Origin: an uncultured Faecalibacterium sp.
GTDB lineage: Bacteria; Bacillota; Clostridia; Oscillospirales; Ruminococcaceae
NCBI GenBank assembly: GCA_934501115.1
Contig: CAKSTO010000030.1
Span: 1-30,751 of the forward strand
Direction: 5' to 3'
Length of the DNA stretch: 30,751 bases
Program-made: the position numbers and the translations under genes
The notes under the pieces: generated by a model
Databases searched by the model: none
Told to the model about the DNA's origin: nothing
What the model saw: only the letters and a program-made list of their open reading frames with translations
Part shown: piece after piece, positions 15,140 to 22,987 of the stretch
Layout of the letters: each line of letters begins with the position of its first letter
Position numbering within the stretch: position 1 is the first letter of the stretch

Positions 15140-15179
15140 TTGAAATTTTTCTCCGTTTGTTCTACACTAATGTAGTGTA
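15140..15179 (+). promoter_or_regulatory. Promoter and palindromic operator of the TrpR/YerC-like gene
   Basis: TTGAAA (15140-15145), a 17-nt spacer and TACACT (15163-15168). The -10 box is the left arm of a perfect palindrome, TACACTA-ATG-TAGTGTA (15163-15179). A repressor bound here would block initiation, and the first gene downstream encodes a TrpR-like regulator, so autoregulation is likely. Confidence 0.65.
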
Positions 15180-15224
15180 ATAAAGCGCCTGCCCGCGGGC
15201 GGCACCCGCAAAAAGGAGAACAAC

Positions 15225-15521
15225 ATGGCAAAAGATCATCCGACCGGAAAATCCGGCCTGTATCAGGCATTTTTGCAGCTCAAGACCCCGGAGCAGTGCT
15301 ACCGTTTTCTGCAGGATGTATGCAGCTACTCCGAGCTGAGTGCAATGGAGCAGCGCTACAACATCGCAGAAATGCTGGTGGACAAGTGCATCTATACGGA
15401 GATTATGGACAAGACCGGTGCATCCAGCGCCATCATCAGCCGGGTCAGCCGGGTGCTGAGCACCGACGACAGCGTACTGCGCGCCCTGCTGGAGGCCGAG
15501 GCCGCCGGGGAGTCCAGATAA
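15225..15521 (+). CDS. TrpR/YerC-family transcriptional regulator
   Basis: 98 residues, matching the all-helical YerC/YecD group of TrpR-like proteins common in Firmicutes. Landmarks are LYQAFLQLKTPEQCYRFLQDVCSYSEL, where the family has a conserved start, the AMEQRYNIAEML helix and a helix-turn-helix of the type YTEIMDKTGASSAIISRVSRVL. Members are DNA-binding and in E. coli TrpR binds tryptophan; what this one senses is unknown. AAAGGAG lies 8 nt before the start. The gene is preceded by a palindrome over its own promoter and followed by the DJ-1/PfpI and FAH genes on the same strand with 91- and 14-nt gaps, so they may be co-transcribed. Confidence 0.9.
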   Translation: MAKDHPTGKSGLYQAFLQLKTPEQCYRFLQDVCSYSELSAMEQRYNIAEMLVDKCIYTEIMDKTGASSAIISRVSRVLSTDDSVLRALLEAEAAGESR

Positions 15522-15612
15522 AGACCCATGCAGACCATGCCGCGTGCCGCCCGGGTATCATGCCCGCTTTTGCGGCGCGCGGCTTTTCTTTTTATCAGGA
15601 GGTATGATTAAA

Positions 15613-16164
15613 ATGAGCAAAGCCGTTGTCTTTTTCGCTGAGGGCACCGAAGAGTGCGAAGCCCTGCTGGTGGTCGACCTGCTGCGCCGCGCCAAGGTGG
15701 ACGTGACCGTGGCCAGCGCCACCGGCAGCCGCACCATCACCAGCAGCCACAAGGTGCACATCACCGCCGACGCTCTGGCCGAGGACATCGATTACTCGGA
15801 CGTGGACATGGTGGTGCTGCCCGGCGGCATCCCCGGCACCCCGAACCTTGCCGCCAACAAGACCGTCACCGGCACCTGTGTTTCCTTTGCAAAGGCAGGC
15901 AAAAAGGTCGCCGCCATCTGCGCCGCCCCCAGCGTGCTGGCCTCTCTCGGCCTGTTGGAGGGCAAAAAAGCCACCGCGCACGCCGGTTTTCAGGATCAGC
16001 TGGCCGGTGCCGAGGTGCTGGACGCCGAAGTGGTCGTAGACGGAAATATCACCACCAGCTATGGTCTGGGCGGTGCCATCCCCTTTGCGCTGGAGCTGGT
16101 GCGCCAGCTGGCCGGGCAGGCTGAGGCCGACCGTATCCGGAACGCCATCGCCTACCGCCACTAA
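15613..16164 (+). CDS. DJ-1/PfpI-family protein
   Basis: 183 residues, the usual length of the DJ-1 subgroup (ThiJ/YajL). The reactive cysteine is Cys103 in VAAICAAPSVLA, and the partnering glutamate is in EGTEECEA (Glu16). LPGGIPGTPNL (69-79) and GLGGAIPFALELV are family motifs. Members act as redox-sensing chaperones or in glyoxal and protein-damage responses; the specific job here is unknown. The ATG at 15613 is chosen because AGGAGG has a 10-nt spacing; the ATG three codons earlier is only 1 nt from that site. It follows the TrpR-like gene and precedes the FAH-family gene by 14 nt. Confidence 0.93.
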   Translation: MSKAVVFFAEGTEECEALLVVDLLRRAKVDVTVASATGSRTITSSHKVHITADALAEDIDYSDVDMVVLPGGIPGTPNLAANKTVTGTCVSFAKAGKKVAAICAAPSVLASLGLLEGKKATAHAGFQDQLAGAEVLDAEVVVDGNITTSYGLGGAIPFALELVRQLAGQAEADRIRNAIAYRH

Positions 16165-16178
16165 GGGAGGGAATCCAT

Positions 16179-17063
16179 ATGCGTTTTGTCACCTGCCGCC
16201 TGCCGGACGGCGTGGAAGACCCGGCCATCCTTTCTCCGGACGGCACACAGGTCTGGCCGCTGAGCTGGCTCGGCCTTTCTTACGAGACTCTGTCCGACGC
16301 CATCCCGTTTCTGACCCCGCAGGTGCGGGCGGGGCTGCAGCTTGCCATTGCAGGCATCCCCGCCCTGCCCATTGACGCCGTGCAGCTGCAAAGCCCCATC
16401 CCCTGCCCCGCGCAGGACGTAGTGTGCCTCGGCATCAACTATATGGCGCACTCGGACGAAGCCGAGAAGTATTCTGCCGATGCCTTTGCCACGAAGCACG
16501 AGGACGCCATCTACTTTTCCAAACGGGTCAGCCGCGCCGTGCCGGACGGCGGCTTTATCGAAGCCCACACCGACCTTGTGCAGAAGCTGGACTATGAGTG
16601 CGAGCTGGCTGTGGTGCTGGGCAAAGATGCCAAGGATGTGCCTGCCGGACAGACCCGGGACTCTGTGTTCGGCTACACCATCCTGAACGACGTTTCCGCC
16701 CGCGATGTGCAGACCGCCCACAAGCAGTGGTATTTCGGCAAAAGTCTGGACGGCTTTACCCCCATGGGTCCCTGCATCGTCACAGCAGACGAGTTTGAGG
16801 CCTACCCGCCGCAGCTGGGCATCCGCAGCTTTGTCAACGGCGAAAAGCGGCAGGACTCCAACACCCGGCTGCAGATCTTTGACATCGACCATGTCATCCA
16901 TGAGCTGACACAGGGCATGACCCTGAAGGCCGGCACCATCATTGCCACCGGCACCCCTGCCGGTGTGGGCATGGGCATGGAGCCGCCGCAGTTCCTCAAG
17001 CCCGGCGACACCGTGCGCTGCGAGATCGACGGCATTGGCAGCCTGACCAATAACGTTCGGTAA
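16179..17063 (+). CDS. Fumarylacetoacetate hydrolase-family protein
   Basis: 294 residues with a short N-terminal domain (1-75) and the FAH catalytic domain (about 78-294). Metal ligands are visible: Glu140 and Glu142 in DYECELAVVLG and Asp171 in ILNDVSARD. The VCLGINYMAHSDE, SLDGFTPMGPCIV and IIATGTPAGVGMGM motifs are standard. Family members hydrolyse, decarboxylate or isomerise 2-oxoacid derivatives in aromatic or sugar-acid degradation, so the substrate cannot be stated. An AGGGAGGG site precedes the start, and the gene is 14 nt after the DJ-1/PfpI gene. The odd pairing with PfpI and a TrpR-like regulator suggests a shared response to reactive carbonyls, but that is speculation. Confidence 0.93.
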   Translation: MRFVTCRLPDGVEDPAILSPDGTQVWPLSWLGLSYETLSDAIPFLTPQVRAGLQLAIAGIPALPIDAVQLQSPIPCPAQDVVCLGINYMAHSDEAEKYSADAFATKHEDAIYFSKRVSRAVPDGGFIEAHTDLVQKLDYECELAVVLGKDAKDVPAGQTRDSVFGYTILNDVSARDVQTAHKQWYFGKSLDGFTPMGPCIVTADEFEAYPPQLGIRSFVNGEKRQDSNTRLQIFDIDHVIHELTQGMTLKAGTIIATGTPAGVGMGMEPPQFLKPGDTVRCEIDGIGSLTNNVR

Positions 17064-17151
17064 CGCTTTGGCAGTTTTACCAAAGTTCTGGCAGCATTTC
17101 CGTCTGATTGCATGAAAAGCCGCTGCGGCACTGCTCTTTTGCGGGCGGGTG

Positions 17152-17160
17152 TGCTATACT
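17152..17160 (+). promoter_or_regulatory. Extended -10 promoter of the ROK kinase gene
   Basis: TGCTATACT (17152-17160) is an extended -10; no good -35 is seen 16-18 nt upstream. The same nonamer lies before the gene at the right edge of the window (30657-30665) and, on the minus strand, before the CDF operon. Confidence 0.5.
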
Positions 17161-17211
17161 GGAACATACGAAATACTGCGGTCCATAGCCGCAAAAAGGG
17201 GTAAATGAATT

Positions 17212-18162
17212 ATGAAGGAATATGCATTCGGCATCGATCTGGGCGGCACCACCGCGAAGATCGGCCTGTTCAAGACCACCGGCGAGCTGCTGGAAAAGTG
17301 GGAAGTGCCCACCGACACCTCCAACGCCGGTGAACACATTCTGGAAAACCTGGCGGCTGCCGTGCAGGGCAAACTGCAGGAAAAAGGCCTTGCCGCAGAG
17401 CAGATCGAGGGCGTGGGCGTGGGCGTGCCCGGCCCTGTGCTGGACAGCCGCATCGTGCCCATCATCTGCGCCAACCTCGGCGGCTGGGGCAAGCATAATG
17501 TAGCCGAAGAGCTGGGCGCCCTGCTGGGCGGCCTCAAGGTGCGGGTGGGCAATGACGCCAACGTTGCCGCTCTGGGCGAGATCTGGATGGGTGCAGCCAA
17601 GGGCTGCCGCAGTGCTGTGATGGTCACGCTGGGCACCGGCGTGGGCGGCGGCGTCATCGTCAACGGCAAGGTCATTGACGGCACCCATGGTGCCGGCGGC
17701 GAGATCGGCCATATCACCGTGAACCGCCGCGAGACCGCCGTCTGCGGCTGCGGCAAGCACGGCTGCCTCGAGCAGTACTCCAGCGCCACCGGCGTAGTGC
17801 GCTGCATGAAGAAGCTGCTGGACGAGAATCCGGATACCCCCTGCACCCTGCGCGGCACCGACTTTGCTGCCAAGGACGTGTTTGACGCCGCCCGCAGCGG
17901 CGATGCCCTTGCCGCCCGCGAGGTGGACGAGATGACCGATACCCTCGGCATGGCGCTGGCAACTATTGCCGCCACCGTGGATCCGGAGATGTTCATGGTG
18001 GGCGGCGGCGTATCCCGCGCAGGCGAGGTGCTGTTTGCCCCGCTGCGGGAGCACTACAAGGTCTATGCGTTCAAATCCTGCCGTGAAACGCCCATCGTGC
18101 CTGCCATTCTGGGCAATGACGCCGGCATTTACGGTTCTGTGCGCCTGATCGTGGGCGAATAA
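17212..18162 (+). CDS. ROK-family sugar kinase, probably glucokinase
   Basis: 316 residues, typical of ROK glucokinases. The ATP phosphate-binding motif GIDLGGTTAKIG (7-18), catalytic NDAN (114-117), the GTGVGGGVI loop (141-149), GEIGH (163-167) and the zinc-binding CGCGKHGCLEQ (Cys178, Cys180, Cys185) are all present in order. There is no N-terminal helix-turn-helix, so it is an enzyme rather than a ROK repressor. It would phosphorylate glucose taken up without the PTS or released from oligosaccharides. The start at 17212 follows a weak AAAGGGG. It stands alone between its extended -10 promoter and a bidirectional terminator. Confidence 0.93.
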   Translation: MKEYAFGIDLGGTTAKIGLFKTTGELLEKWEVPTDTSNAGEHILENLAAAVQGKLQEKGLAAEQIEGVGVGVPGPVLDSRIVPIICANLGGWGKHNVAEELGALLGGLKVRVGNDANVAALGEIWMGAAKGCRSAVMVTLGTGVGGGVIVNGKVIDGTHGAGGEIGHITVNRRETAVCGCGKHGCLEQYSSATGVVRCMKKLLDENPDTPCTLRGTDFAAKDVFDAARSGDALAAREVDEMTDTLGMALATIAATVDPEMFMVGGGVSRAGEVLFAPLREHYKVYAFKSCRETPIVPAILGNDAGIYGSVRLIVGE

Positions 18163-18187
18163 TTCAGCGGTATTTTTTCAGAAACTT

Positions 18188-18222
18188 AAAAACCCGGAAA
18201 CGACGGTCGTTTCCGGGTTTTT
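18188..18222. terminator. Bidirectional terminator between the ROK kinase and ABC genes
   Basis: A perfect 17-bp inverted repeat (18188-18204 with 18206-18222), core AACCCGGAAACGAC, has A- and T-runs at its ends. It lies between two convergent genes, 25 nt after the kinase stop and 21 nt from the ABC stop. Confidence 0.9.
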
Positions 18223-18242
18223 CTTTGTACGTTCAATAAAAT

Positions 18243-20033
18243 TTACAGCGTATCTTCCCCCGGCAGCTGATTCCACAGGCGGTAGTAGACCCCCTGCTTT
18301 GCCAGCAGCTCGTCGTGGGTACCGGACTCCACGATGCCCTCATCCCCCAGCACAAGGATGCGGTCGTAGTCCTTGATGGTGGTCAGTCGGTGGGCAATGG
18401 TCAGGGTGGTGCGGCCATGAGCCAGCTTTTCCAGACTCTGCCCCACCAGGATCTCGCTTTCGTTGTCCAGCGCGCTGGTGGCCTCGTCCAGAATGAGGAT
18501 GGGCGGGTTCTTCAAAAACACGCGGGCAATGGCGATGCGCTGCTTCTGCCCACCGGAGAGTTTGACGCCGCGCTCGCCCACATAGGTGTCGAAGCCATCT
18601 TTCAGTGCCAGAATAAACCGCTCCGCACCGGCAAGGCGGGCGGCTTCGGTGATCTCTTCGCGGGTGGCACCGGGTTTGCCGTAGGCGATGTTCTCAGCCA
18701 CCGTGCCGCTGAACAGGTATACGTCCTGCTGCACGATGCCGATGTCCTGCCGCAGGCTCCTGAGGGTGACATGGCGGATGTCCTGCCCGTCGATGAGGAT
18801 GCGGCCGCCGGTCACCTCGTAGAAGCGGGGGATCAGGTTGCACAGGGTGGTCTTGCCGCCGCCCGAGGGGCCGACCAGCGCCAGCCGCTCCCCGGCACGG
18901 ATCTCCAGACTAACGTCGTGCAAGACCTTGTTGTGGTCGTCCGGATACTCAAAGCTGACATTTTCAAACCGGATGTCACCGGGGCCGGGCTGCAGCGGCA
19001 CTGCGTCCGGGGCGTCGCCGATGGTCACAGGGGTATCCAGAATCTCGGCAAAGCGCTCGATGCCGGTCATGCCGCGTTGGAACTGCTCGGCAAACTCCAC
19101 GATGCGGCGGATGGTGGCGATGAGGGTGGTGACATACAGCATATAGGCCACCATGTCGCCTGCGGTGATCCTGCCGTACACCAGCGAGAGGCCGCCTGCC
19201 AGAATGACCACCAGATACATCAGGCCATCGAACAGGCGGGTGGAGGTGTTGAAGGCACCCATAGCGTAGTAGCCAAGGGTCTTGATCTCCTCAAAGTCCC
19301 GGTTGCCCTTTGCAAACTTCTCGCGCTCCTCATCTTCGGCGGCAAAGGCCTTCACGACGCCCTGCCCCAGCAGGCTGTCCTCAATGGTGGAGTTCAGCTC
19401 GCCGATCTGCACGCGCTGCTGGCGGAACCGTGCCCGCAGACGTCCGTTCAGGTATACCGATACCACTCCCATCAGCGGCACGCAGGCGAACACCGCCAGC
19501 GTCAGCGGCACGCTGGCCCGGCACAGGATGACAAAGGACACCACGATCTTGATGGCCGCAATGAAAAATTCCTCCGGGCAGTGGTGGGCAAACTCGGTCA
19601 CATCGAACAGGTCGTTGGTGATGCGGCCCATGATGGTGCCCACCTTGGTGTTGTTGTAGTAGGTGTGGTCCAGCTTGAGCAGGTGGTCAAAGGCATCGCG
19701 GCGCATATCCGTCTCGATATGGACGCCCATGATATGGCCGATGCTGGACATATAGTAGCTGGCTGCACCGTCGATGATGCGCAGCACAAAATAGAGTGCT
19801 GCCAGCCGCAGCACGATGCCCGCCGTCAGGGTGATGCCCACGCCCATGGCGGCGTTGGTGATGGTGCTCATGATCTTGGGCAGCACGATGTCACACAGGG
19901 TGGTCAGCGCTGCACAGAACAGATCCAGAAACAGGGTCTTTTTGTACTTTGCCAGATAGGGCAGAAACCGCCGGATCAGCGCACCGCTGCCTGCGTGGTG
20001 CGCCCCGGGGTCGTTGATCTTGGTTTTTGACAT
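18243..20033 (-). CDS. ABC exporter, fused membrane and ATP-binding domains
   Basis: 596 residues. Residues 20-320 hold six membrane helices of the type I exporter fold, and 345-596 the nucleotide-binding domain with Walker A GPSGGGKT (388-395), Q-loop VQQD, signature LSGGQ (492-496), Walker B ILILDE (512-517) and the His switch in IAHRL. It is a homodimeric or half-transporter of the MsbA/LmrA type, commonly annotated as a lipid or multidrug exporter; substrate unknown. The start at 20033 has GGAG 5 nt upstream. A palindromic element separates it from the upstream yggS-type gene on the same strand, so it is either the last gene of that operon or has a promoter within that element. Confidence 0.94.
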   Translation of the reverse strand: MSKTKINDPGAHHAGSGALIRRFLPYLAKYKKTLFLDLFCAALTTLCDIVLPKIMSTITNAAMGVGITLTAGIVLRLAALYFVLRIIDGAASYYMSSIGHIMGVHIETDMRRDAFDHLLKLDHTYYNNTKVGTIMGRITNDLFDVTEFAHHCPEEFFIAAIKIVVSFVILCRASVPLTLAVFACVPLMGVVSVYLNGRLRARFRQQRVQIGELNSTIEDSLLGQGVVKAFAAEDEEREKFAKGNRDFEEIKTLGYYAMGAFNTSTRLFDGLMYLVVILAGGLSLVYGRITAGDMVAYMLYVTTLIATIRRIVEFAEQFQRGMTGIERFAEILDTPVTIGDAPDAVPLQPGPGDIRFENVSFEYPDDHNKVLHDVSLEIRAGERLALVGPSGGGKTTLCNLIPRFYEVTGGRILIDGQDIRHVTLRSLRQDIGIVQQDVYLFSGTVAENIAYGKPGATREEITEAARLAGAERFILALKDGFDTYVGERGVKLSGGQKQRIAIARVFLKNPPILILDEATSALDNESEILVGQSLEKLAHGRTTLTIAHRLTTIKDYDRILVLGDEGIVESGTHDELLAKQGVYYRLWNQLPGEDTL

Positions 20034-20050
20034 GATTTCTCCTGTTGTAA

Positions 20051-20177
20051 AACCCTCTCAGGCTCACTTCGTTCGCCAGCTCCCCCGAGAGGGGGAGCCT
20101 TTGCATCTTTCGGGAAGCTGTACAAAACCTCCCCCTTTCGGGGGAGGTGGCATTGCGCAGCAATGACGGAGAGGGTT
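20051..20177. repeat. Palindromic intergenic element B with terminal inverted repeats
   Basis: A 127-bp non-coding element bounded by AACCCTCTC (20051-20059) and GAGAGGGTT (20169-20177). Inside are three hairpins: GCTCCCCC-GAGA-GGGGGAGC (20079-20098), CCTCCCCC-TTTC-GGGGGAGG (20128-20147) and CATTGC-GCA-GCAATG (20151-20165). I see no clear target duplication. It resembles a short MITE or REP-like element and is related to element A. Confidence 0.75.
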
Positions 20178-20184
20178 CGTTCTC

Positions 20185-20904
20185 TTACTTTTTACTGTAA
20201 TCCCGTTCGCCATAGATGGCGGTGCCGATGCGCACGAGAGTAGCGCCCTCGCGGATGGCGTTTTCAAAGTCGCCGCTCATGCCCATGGAGAGGGTCTCCA
20301 TCTGCACATTCTGGTAGCCGCGTTCGCCCGCCTGCACAAACAGCTTGTACACCTCGGCCAGATACCGGCGGTTGCGGGCGTCGTCGTCGTTCACGGGCGG
20401 GATGGCCATCAGGCCTTTCACCCGGATGTGCTCCTCGGCAGCAGCGGCATCCAGCAGCCGCCAGAGCTGTTCCGGCGCCACACCGGTCTTGCTCTCCTCC
20501 CCGCCGATGTTCACCTCCAGCAGCACGTCCTGCACGATGCCGGCCTTGGCGGCCTCCTTCTCAATGGCCGCCAGCAGATGCTCACTGTCCACGCTCTGGA
20601 TCAGGCTGGCGCGGCCCAGCACTTTTTTGATCTTATTGGTCTGCAGATGTCCGATAAAGTGGCTTGGCTTGCCGCAGTAAGCTCCCGCGTCAAAGTTTGC
20701 GCACAGCTCCTGCACATGGTTTTCGCCAAACACGTCAATGGGCAGCGCAGCGCTTGCGGCCACCGTCTGTGCAGTGCGGGTCTTGCAGGCGGCGCACAGC
20801 TGCACCGCTGCCGGGTCGCGGCCTGCTTCACGGGCGGCAGCAGCCATCTTTTCCCGGATCTCTGCCACGGCTTCCTTCATCTGTTCCAGATTCTTTTCTG
20901 CCAT
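20185..20904 (-). CDS. YggS/PLPBP-family pyridoxal-phosphate homeostasis protein
   Basis: 239 residues. The PLP-binding lysine is Lys41 in LCAACKTR, the family motif HFIGHLQTNKIKKVL and IQSVDSEHL follow, and ETLSMGMSGDFENAIREGATLVRIGTAIYG is the standard C-terminal phosphate-binding end. These proteins bind PLP without catalysing a reaction and keep free PLP balanced. The start at 20904 is supported by GGAGG 10 nt upstream, which overlaps the stop codon region of the TIGR01440 gene, so the two are translationally close. Many Firmicutes keep this gene near cell division genes; here the neighbours are different. Confidence 0.95.
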   Translation of the reverse strand: MAEKNLEQMKEAVAEIREKMAAAAREAGRDPAAVQLCAACKTRTAQTVAASAALPIDVFGENHVQELCANFDAGAYCGKPSHFIGHLQTNKIKKVLGRASLIQSVDSEHLLAAIEKEAAKAGIVQDVLLEVNIGGEESKTGVAPEQLWRLLDAAAAEEHIRVKGLMAIPPVNDDDARNRRYLAEVYKLFVQAGERGYQNVQMETLSMGMSGDFENAIREGATLVRIGTAIYGERDYSKK

Positions 20905-20909
20905 GCTGC

Positions 20910-21470
20910 TCAGTCCTCCTCGGTATACTTTGCGCGCTCGCCGCCAATGAGCTTCGGGCGGGTGCGGGCGCACAGAATATTCGCTTCGCCAATTTTGTTC
21001 AGGCTCAGCCGCACCGGCACCGCCACCCGCTTCAGGTGCATCCCGATGAGGGTGCCGCCGATGTCGATGCCTGCGTGGGCGCGAATTTCTTCCACGGCCA
21101 CCGGCTCCCGGAACTTCTTCCAGCAGGTAGTGGCCCAGCTGCCGCCCGCATGGGGGCGCGGCACCACGCACACCTCTTCCCAGCCGTATTTTTCGGCGGC
21201 CGCCCGCTCAAGGATGATGGCGCGGTTCAGGTGCTCACAGCACTGCGCCGCCAGCCAGATGCCGTTTTCGGCCAGCACCGGGGCAATGCCCGCATACACG
21301 GCCTGTGCCGCCTCGAGGCTGGAGTCTTTGCCGATGTGCCCGCCCACGATCTCGCTGGAGGAGCACCCTACCACGAACACATCGCCTTTTTTCAGTTTTG
21401 CTTCGTCCAGCAATTCGGTCACTGCCTGCCGAGCCTGTTCTTCGATCTGTTTTTTGAATGCTTCGGTCAT
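20910..21470 (-). CDS. TIGR01440/YwlG-family protein (DUF436)
   Basis: 186 residues, almost entirely matching the short conserved family known as YwlG or TIGR01440 in Firmicutes. Characteristic pieces are QARQAVTELLDEAKLKKGDVFVVGCSSSEIVGGHIGKDSS near the N-terminus, QCCEHLNRA in the middle and HAGIDIGGTLIGMHLKRVAVPV near the end. The function is not established; the conserved Cys and His residues could bind metal. The start at 21470 has AAGGAG at 9-nt spacing. It starts 14 nt after the propeller gene and ends 5 nt before the yggS-type gene starts, so it is firmly within this operon. Confidence 0.9.
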   Translation of the reverse strand: MTEAFKKQIEEQARQAVTELLDEAKLKKGDVFVVGCSSSEIVGGHIGKDSSLEAAQAVYAGIAPVLAENGIWLAAQCCEHLNRAIILERAAAEKYGWEEVCVVPRPHAGGSWATTCWKKFREPVAVEEIRAHAGIDIGGTLIGMHLKRVAVPVRLSLNKIGEANILCARTRPKLIGGERAKYTEED

Positions 21471-21484
21471 TTCAAAACACTCCT

Positions 21485-22798
21485 TTATACTCTTGCCGCC
21501 GGCAGGTCTGCTTCGCCTGCCGCGCCGAAATATACTTTGCTGTCCACCGGGCACACCGCCGTGCAGCCATCCAGCGTTTTCCCAGCAAAGGTGCTTTTCC
21601 ACCTGCCGTCCTTCAGGCTCACCGCCTCGGCACAGGGGGCGTCCGCAGGCAGGCCGAACAGCCTTTCCTGCAGGTTCTGCCCCGCACGCAGGGCAATGCC
21701 CCTCAAAAGGGTGCTGTCCGCGTGGTCTTCCAACCAGCTGCTGCGCGCCCAGCGGTAGCTGATGTACAGGGTGTCATCCTCGTCCACGGCCAGCGCACCG
21801 GGGTAGCCCGGCAGGCCGGAAAGAGAGCTCCGGCAGTTTTTGCCCCCCGCCGTCAGCTCCCGGGCGTCGGCGCTCACCTCCCAGATGCAGCGGCTGCCGA
21901 GGTCAGAGACGTACAGCGTTTTCCCGTCCTCTGAAAGCGCCAGACCGGATGCGCCTGCGATGCCGCCCAGCACCCGCTGCACCGAATGGCCGGCAGGGTC
22001 ATACACGTACACCCAGCCGGTGCCGGTATGGGCGATCAATTCCGTCCGCAGGGCATTTTCCAGCCCGCCGCCTGCGGGGGCATCCCCCACCACGGCAAAG
22101 TAGACCTTGCCGTCCGCACCGGCCTCCACTGCCGAGATCACCCCCAGCGGGGCACCGTCCATCTGGGTGACCACCTGCTCCACCGCTGCGCCCCAGCTGT
22201 CGTGCCTTGCACGGCACAGCGCCCCGCCGGAAGCGGTGACGATGCTCAGCCAGAGATCTCCGTCTGCGTCAAAGTCGAACCCGGTCAGCTCACCCTCCAC
22301 CGACAGAATGGCTGCGCAGTGCCCGCCGTCGGTGCGCACAAGGTCGCTGGTGCGCTTTTTCAGCGATGCACCGTTGTAGGCGGCAGCATACACAAACCCA
22401 TCCTGCGCGCGGATGCAGTCCACCCCCTGATATTCCCCCAGCTGCAGCCGCTCCCTGCCGTCATCTGAAAGCGCCGTCGGTGCTGCACCGGTATCCTGCC
22501 GGAGGTCAGGGGCTTTGTAGCTCTGCGGCGGTGTGTCAACAGGCCGGAACACCAGCGCATACACCAGTGCCAGCAGGATGCACACACCAAACACGGTGCT
22601 GGCCGTGCGGAAGCGCTTGAGCAGCGCGTCCCGCTCGGCAGCTGCCTGCGCGGCATATTCGGCGCGGCGGCGGGCGGCACGCGCATTGACGCGGTTGGCA
22701 CGGCGCATCCAGCGGTCTGCGAACAGCGCGGCCTGCGGCCCCACCGTCAGGGATGCAATCGCCAGGATCAACAAAAACTCAATCAGTCCGATTCGCAT
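21485..22798 (-). CDS. Membrane-anchored beta-propeller protein with TatB-like N-terminus
   Basis: 437 residues. A first hydrophobic helix (1-24) reads MRIGLIEFLLILAIASLTVG, followed by GP and an Ala/Arg-rich amphipathic stretch (29-63), then a second membrane helix (about 66-86). From about 120 there are repeats like an NHL/SMP-30 or strictosidine-synthase propeller, for example GLALSEDGKTLYVSDLGS and PGALAVDEDDTLYISY. Such propellers often bind sugars or lactones; no catalytic residue set can be named. The first helix resembles TatA/TatB, which have a glutamate and a GP turn in the same places (here Glu7, Gly20-Pro21). AAAGGA is 8 nt before the start. First gene of the operon toward the ABC exporter. 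Confidence 0.78.
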   Translation of the reverse strand: MRIGLIEFLLILAIASLTVGPQAALFADRWMRRANRVNARAARRRAEYAAQAAAERDALLKRFRTASTVFGVCILLALVYALVFRPVDTPPQSYKAPDLRQDTGAAPTALSDDGRERLQLGEYQGVDCIRAQDGFVYAAAYNGASLKKRTSDLVRTDGGHCAAILSVEGELTGFDFDADGDLWLSIVTASGGALCRARHDSWGAAVEQVVTQMDGAPLGVISAVEAGADGKVYFAVVGDAPAGGGLENALRTELIAHTGTGWVYVYDPAGHSVQRVLGGIAGASGLALSEDGKTLYVSDLGSRCIWEVSADARELTAGGKNCRSSLSGLPGYPGALAVDEDDTLYISYRWARSSWLEDHADSTLLRGIALRAGQNLQERLFGLPADAPCAEAVSLKDGRWKSTFAGKTLDGCTAVCPVDSKVYFGAAGEADLPAARV

Positions 22799-22853
22799 AG
22801 GGTTTTTCCTTTATCCCAAAAACTTCGGGCGGCAGCCCGCCCCTTATCGTTTC

Positions 22854-22882
22854 AGTATAGCATTTGCGGCGCGGCAGTGCAA
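22854..22882 (-). promoter_or_regulatory. Promoter of the propeller-YwlG-YggS operon
   Basis: Minus-strand TTGCAC (22882-22877), a 17-nt spacer and TATACT (22859-22854), about 50 nt before the first start codon. The promoter of the response-regulator gene lies back to back with it. Confidence 0.65.
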
Positions 22883-22934
22883 GCGCCCGCCCTTTGCCGG
22901 ACACAAAAACCGGCTGTGCACGGCGGCGGTTCTG

Positions 22935-22943
22935 TGGTATACT
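22935..22943 (+). promoter_or_regulatory. Extended -10 promoter for the two-component operon
   Basis: TGGTATACT (22935-22943) is an extended -10. Transcription would start near 22950, giving a leader of about 115 nt before the response-regulator start. Confidence 0.5.
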
Positions 22944-22965
22944 GAACGCGGGGCTTTGTTTTCCC

Positions 22966-22987
22966 GAAGCATTCATGAAGCATTCAT
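22966..22987 (+). promoter_or_regulatory. Tandem 11-bp direct repeat, likely response-regulator site
   Basis: GAAGCATTCAT occurs twice head to tail (22966-22976 and 22977-22987). A third, degenerate copy (GCAAACTTCAC, 22988-22998, 6 of 11 matching) follows. Direct repeats with 11-bp spacing are how OmpR/PhoB-type regulators bind DNA, and the next gene encodes one. Confidence 0.6.

Noticed and set aside
18315..20030. A 571-residue open frame antisense to the ABC exporter
   Set aside because: The exporter on the opposite strand shows Walker and signature motifs; the antisense product has no recognisable domain.
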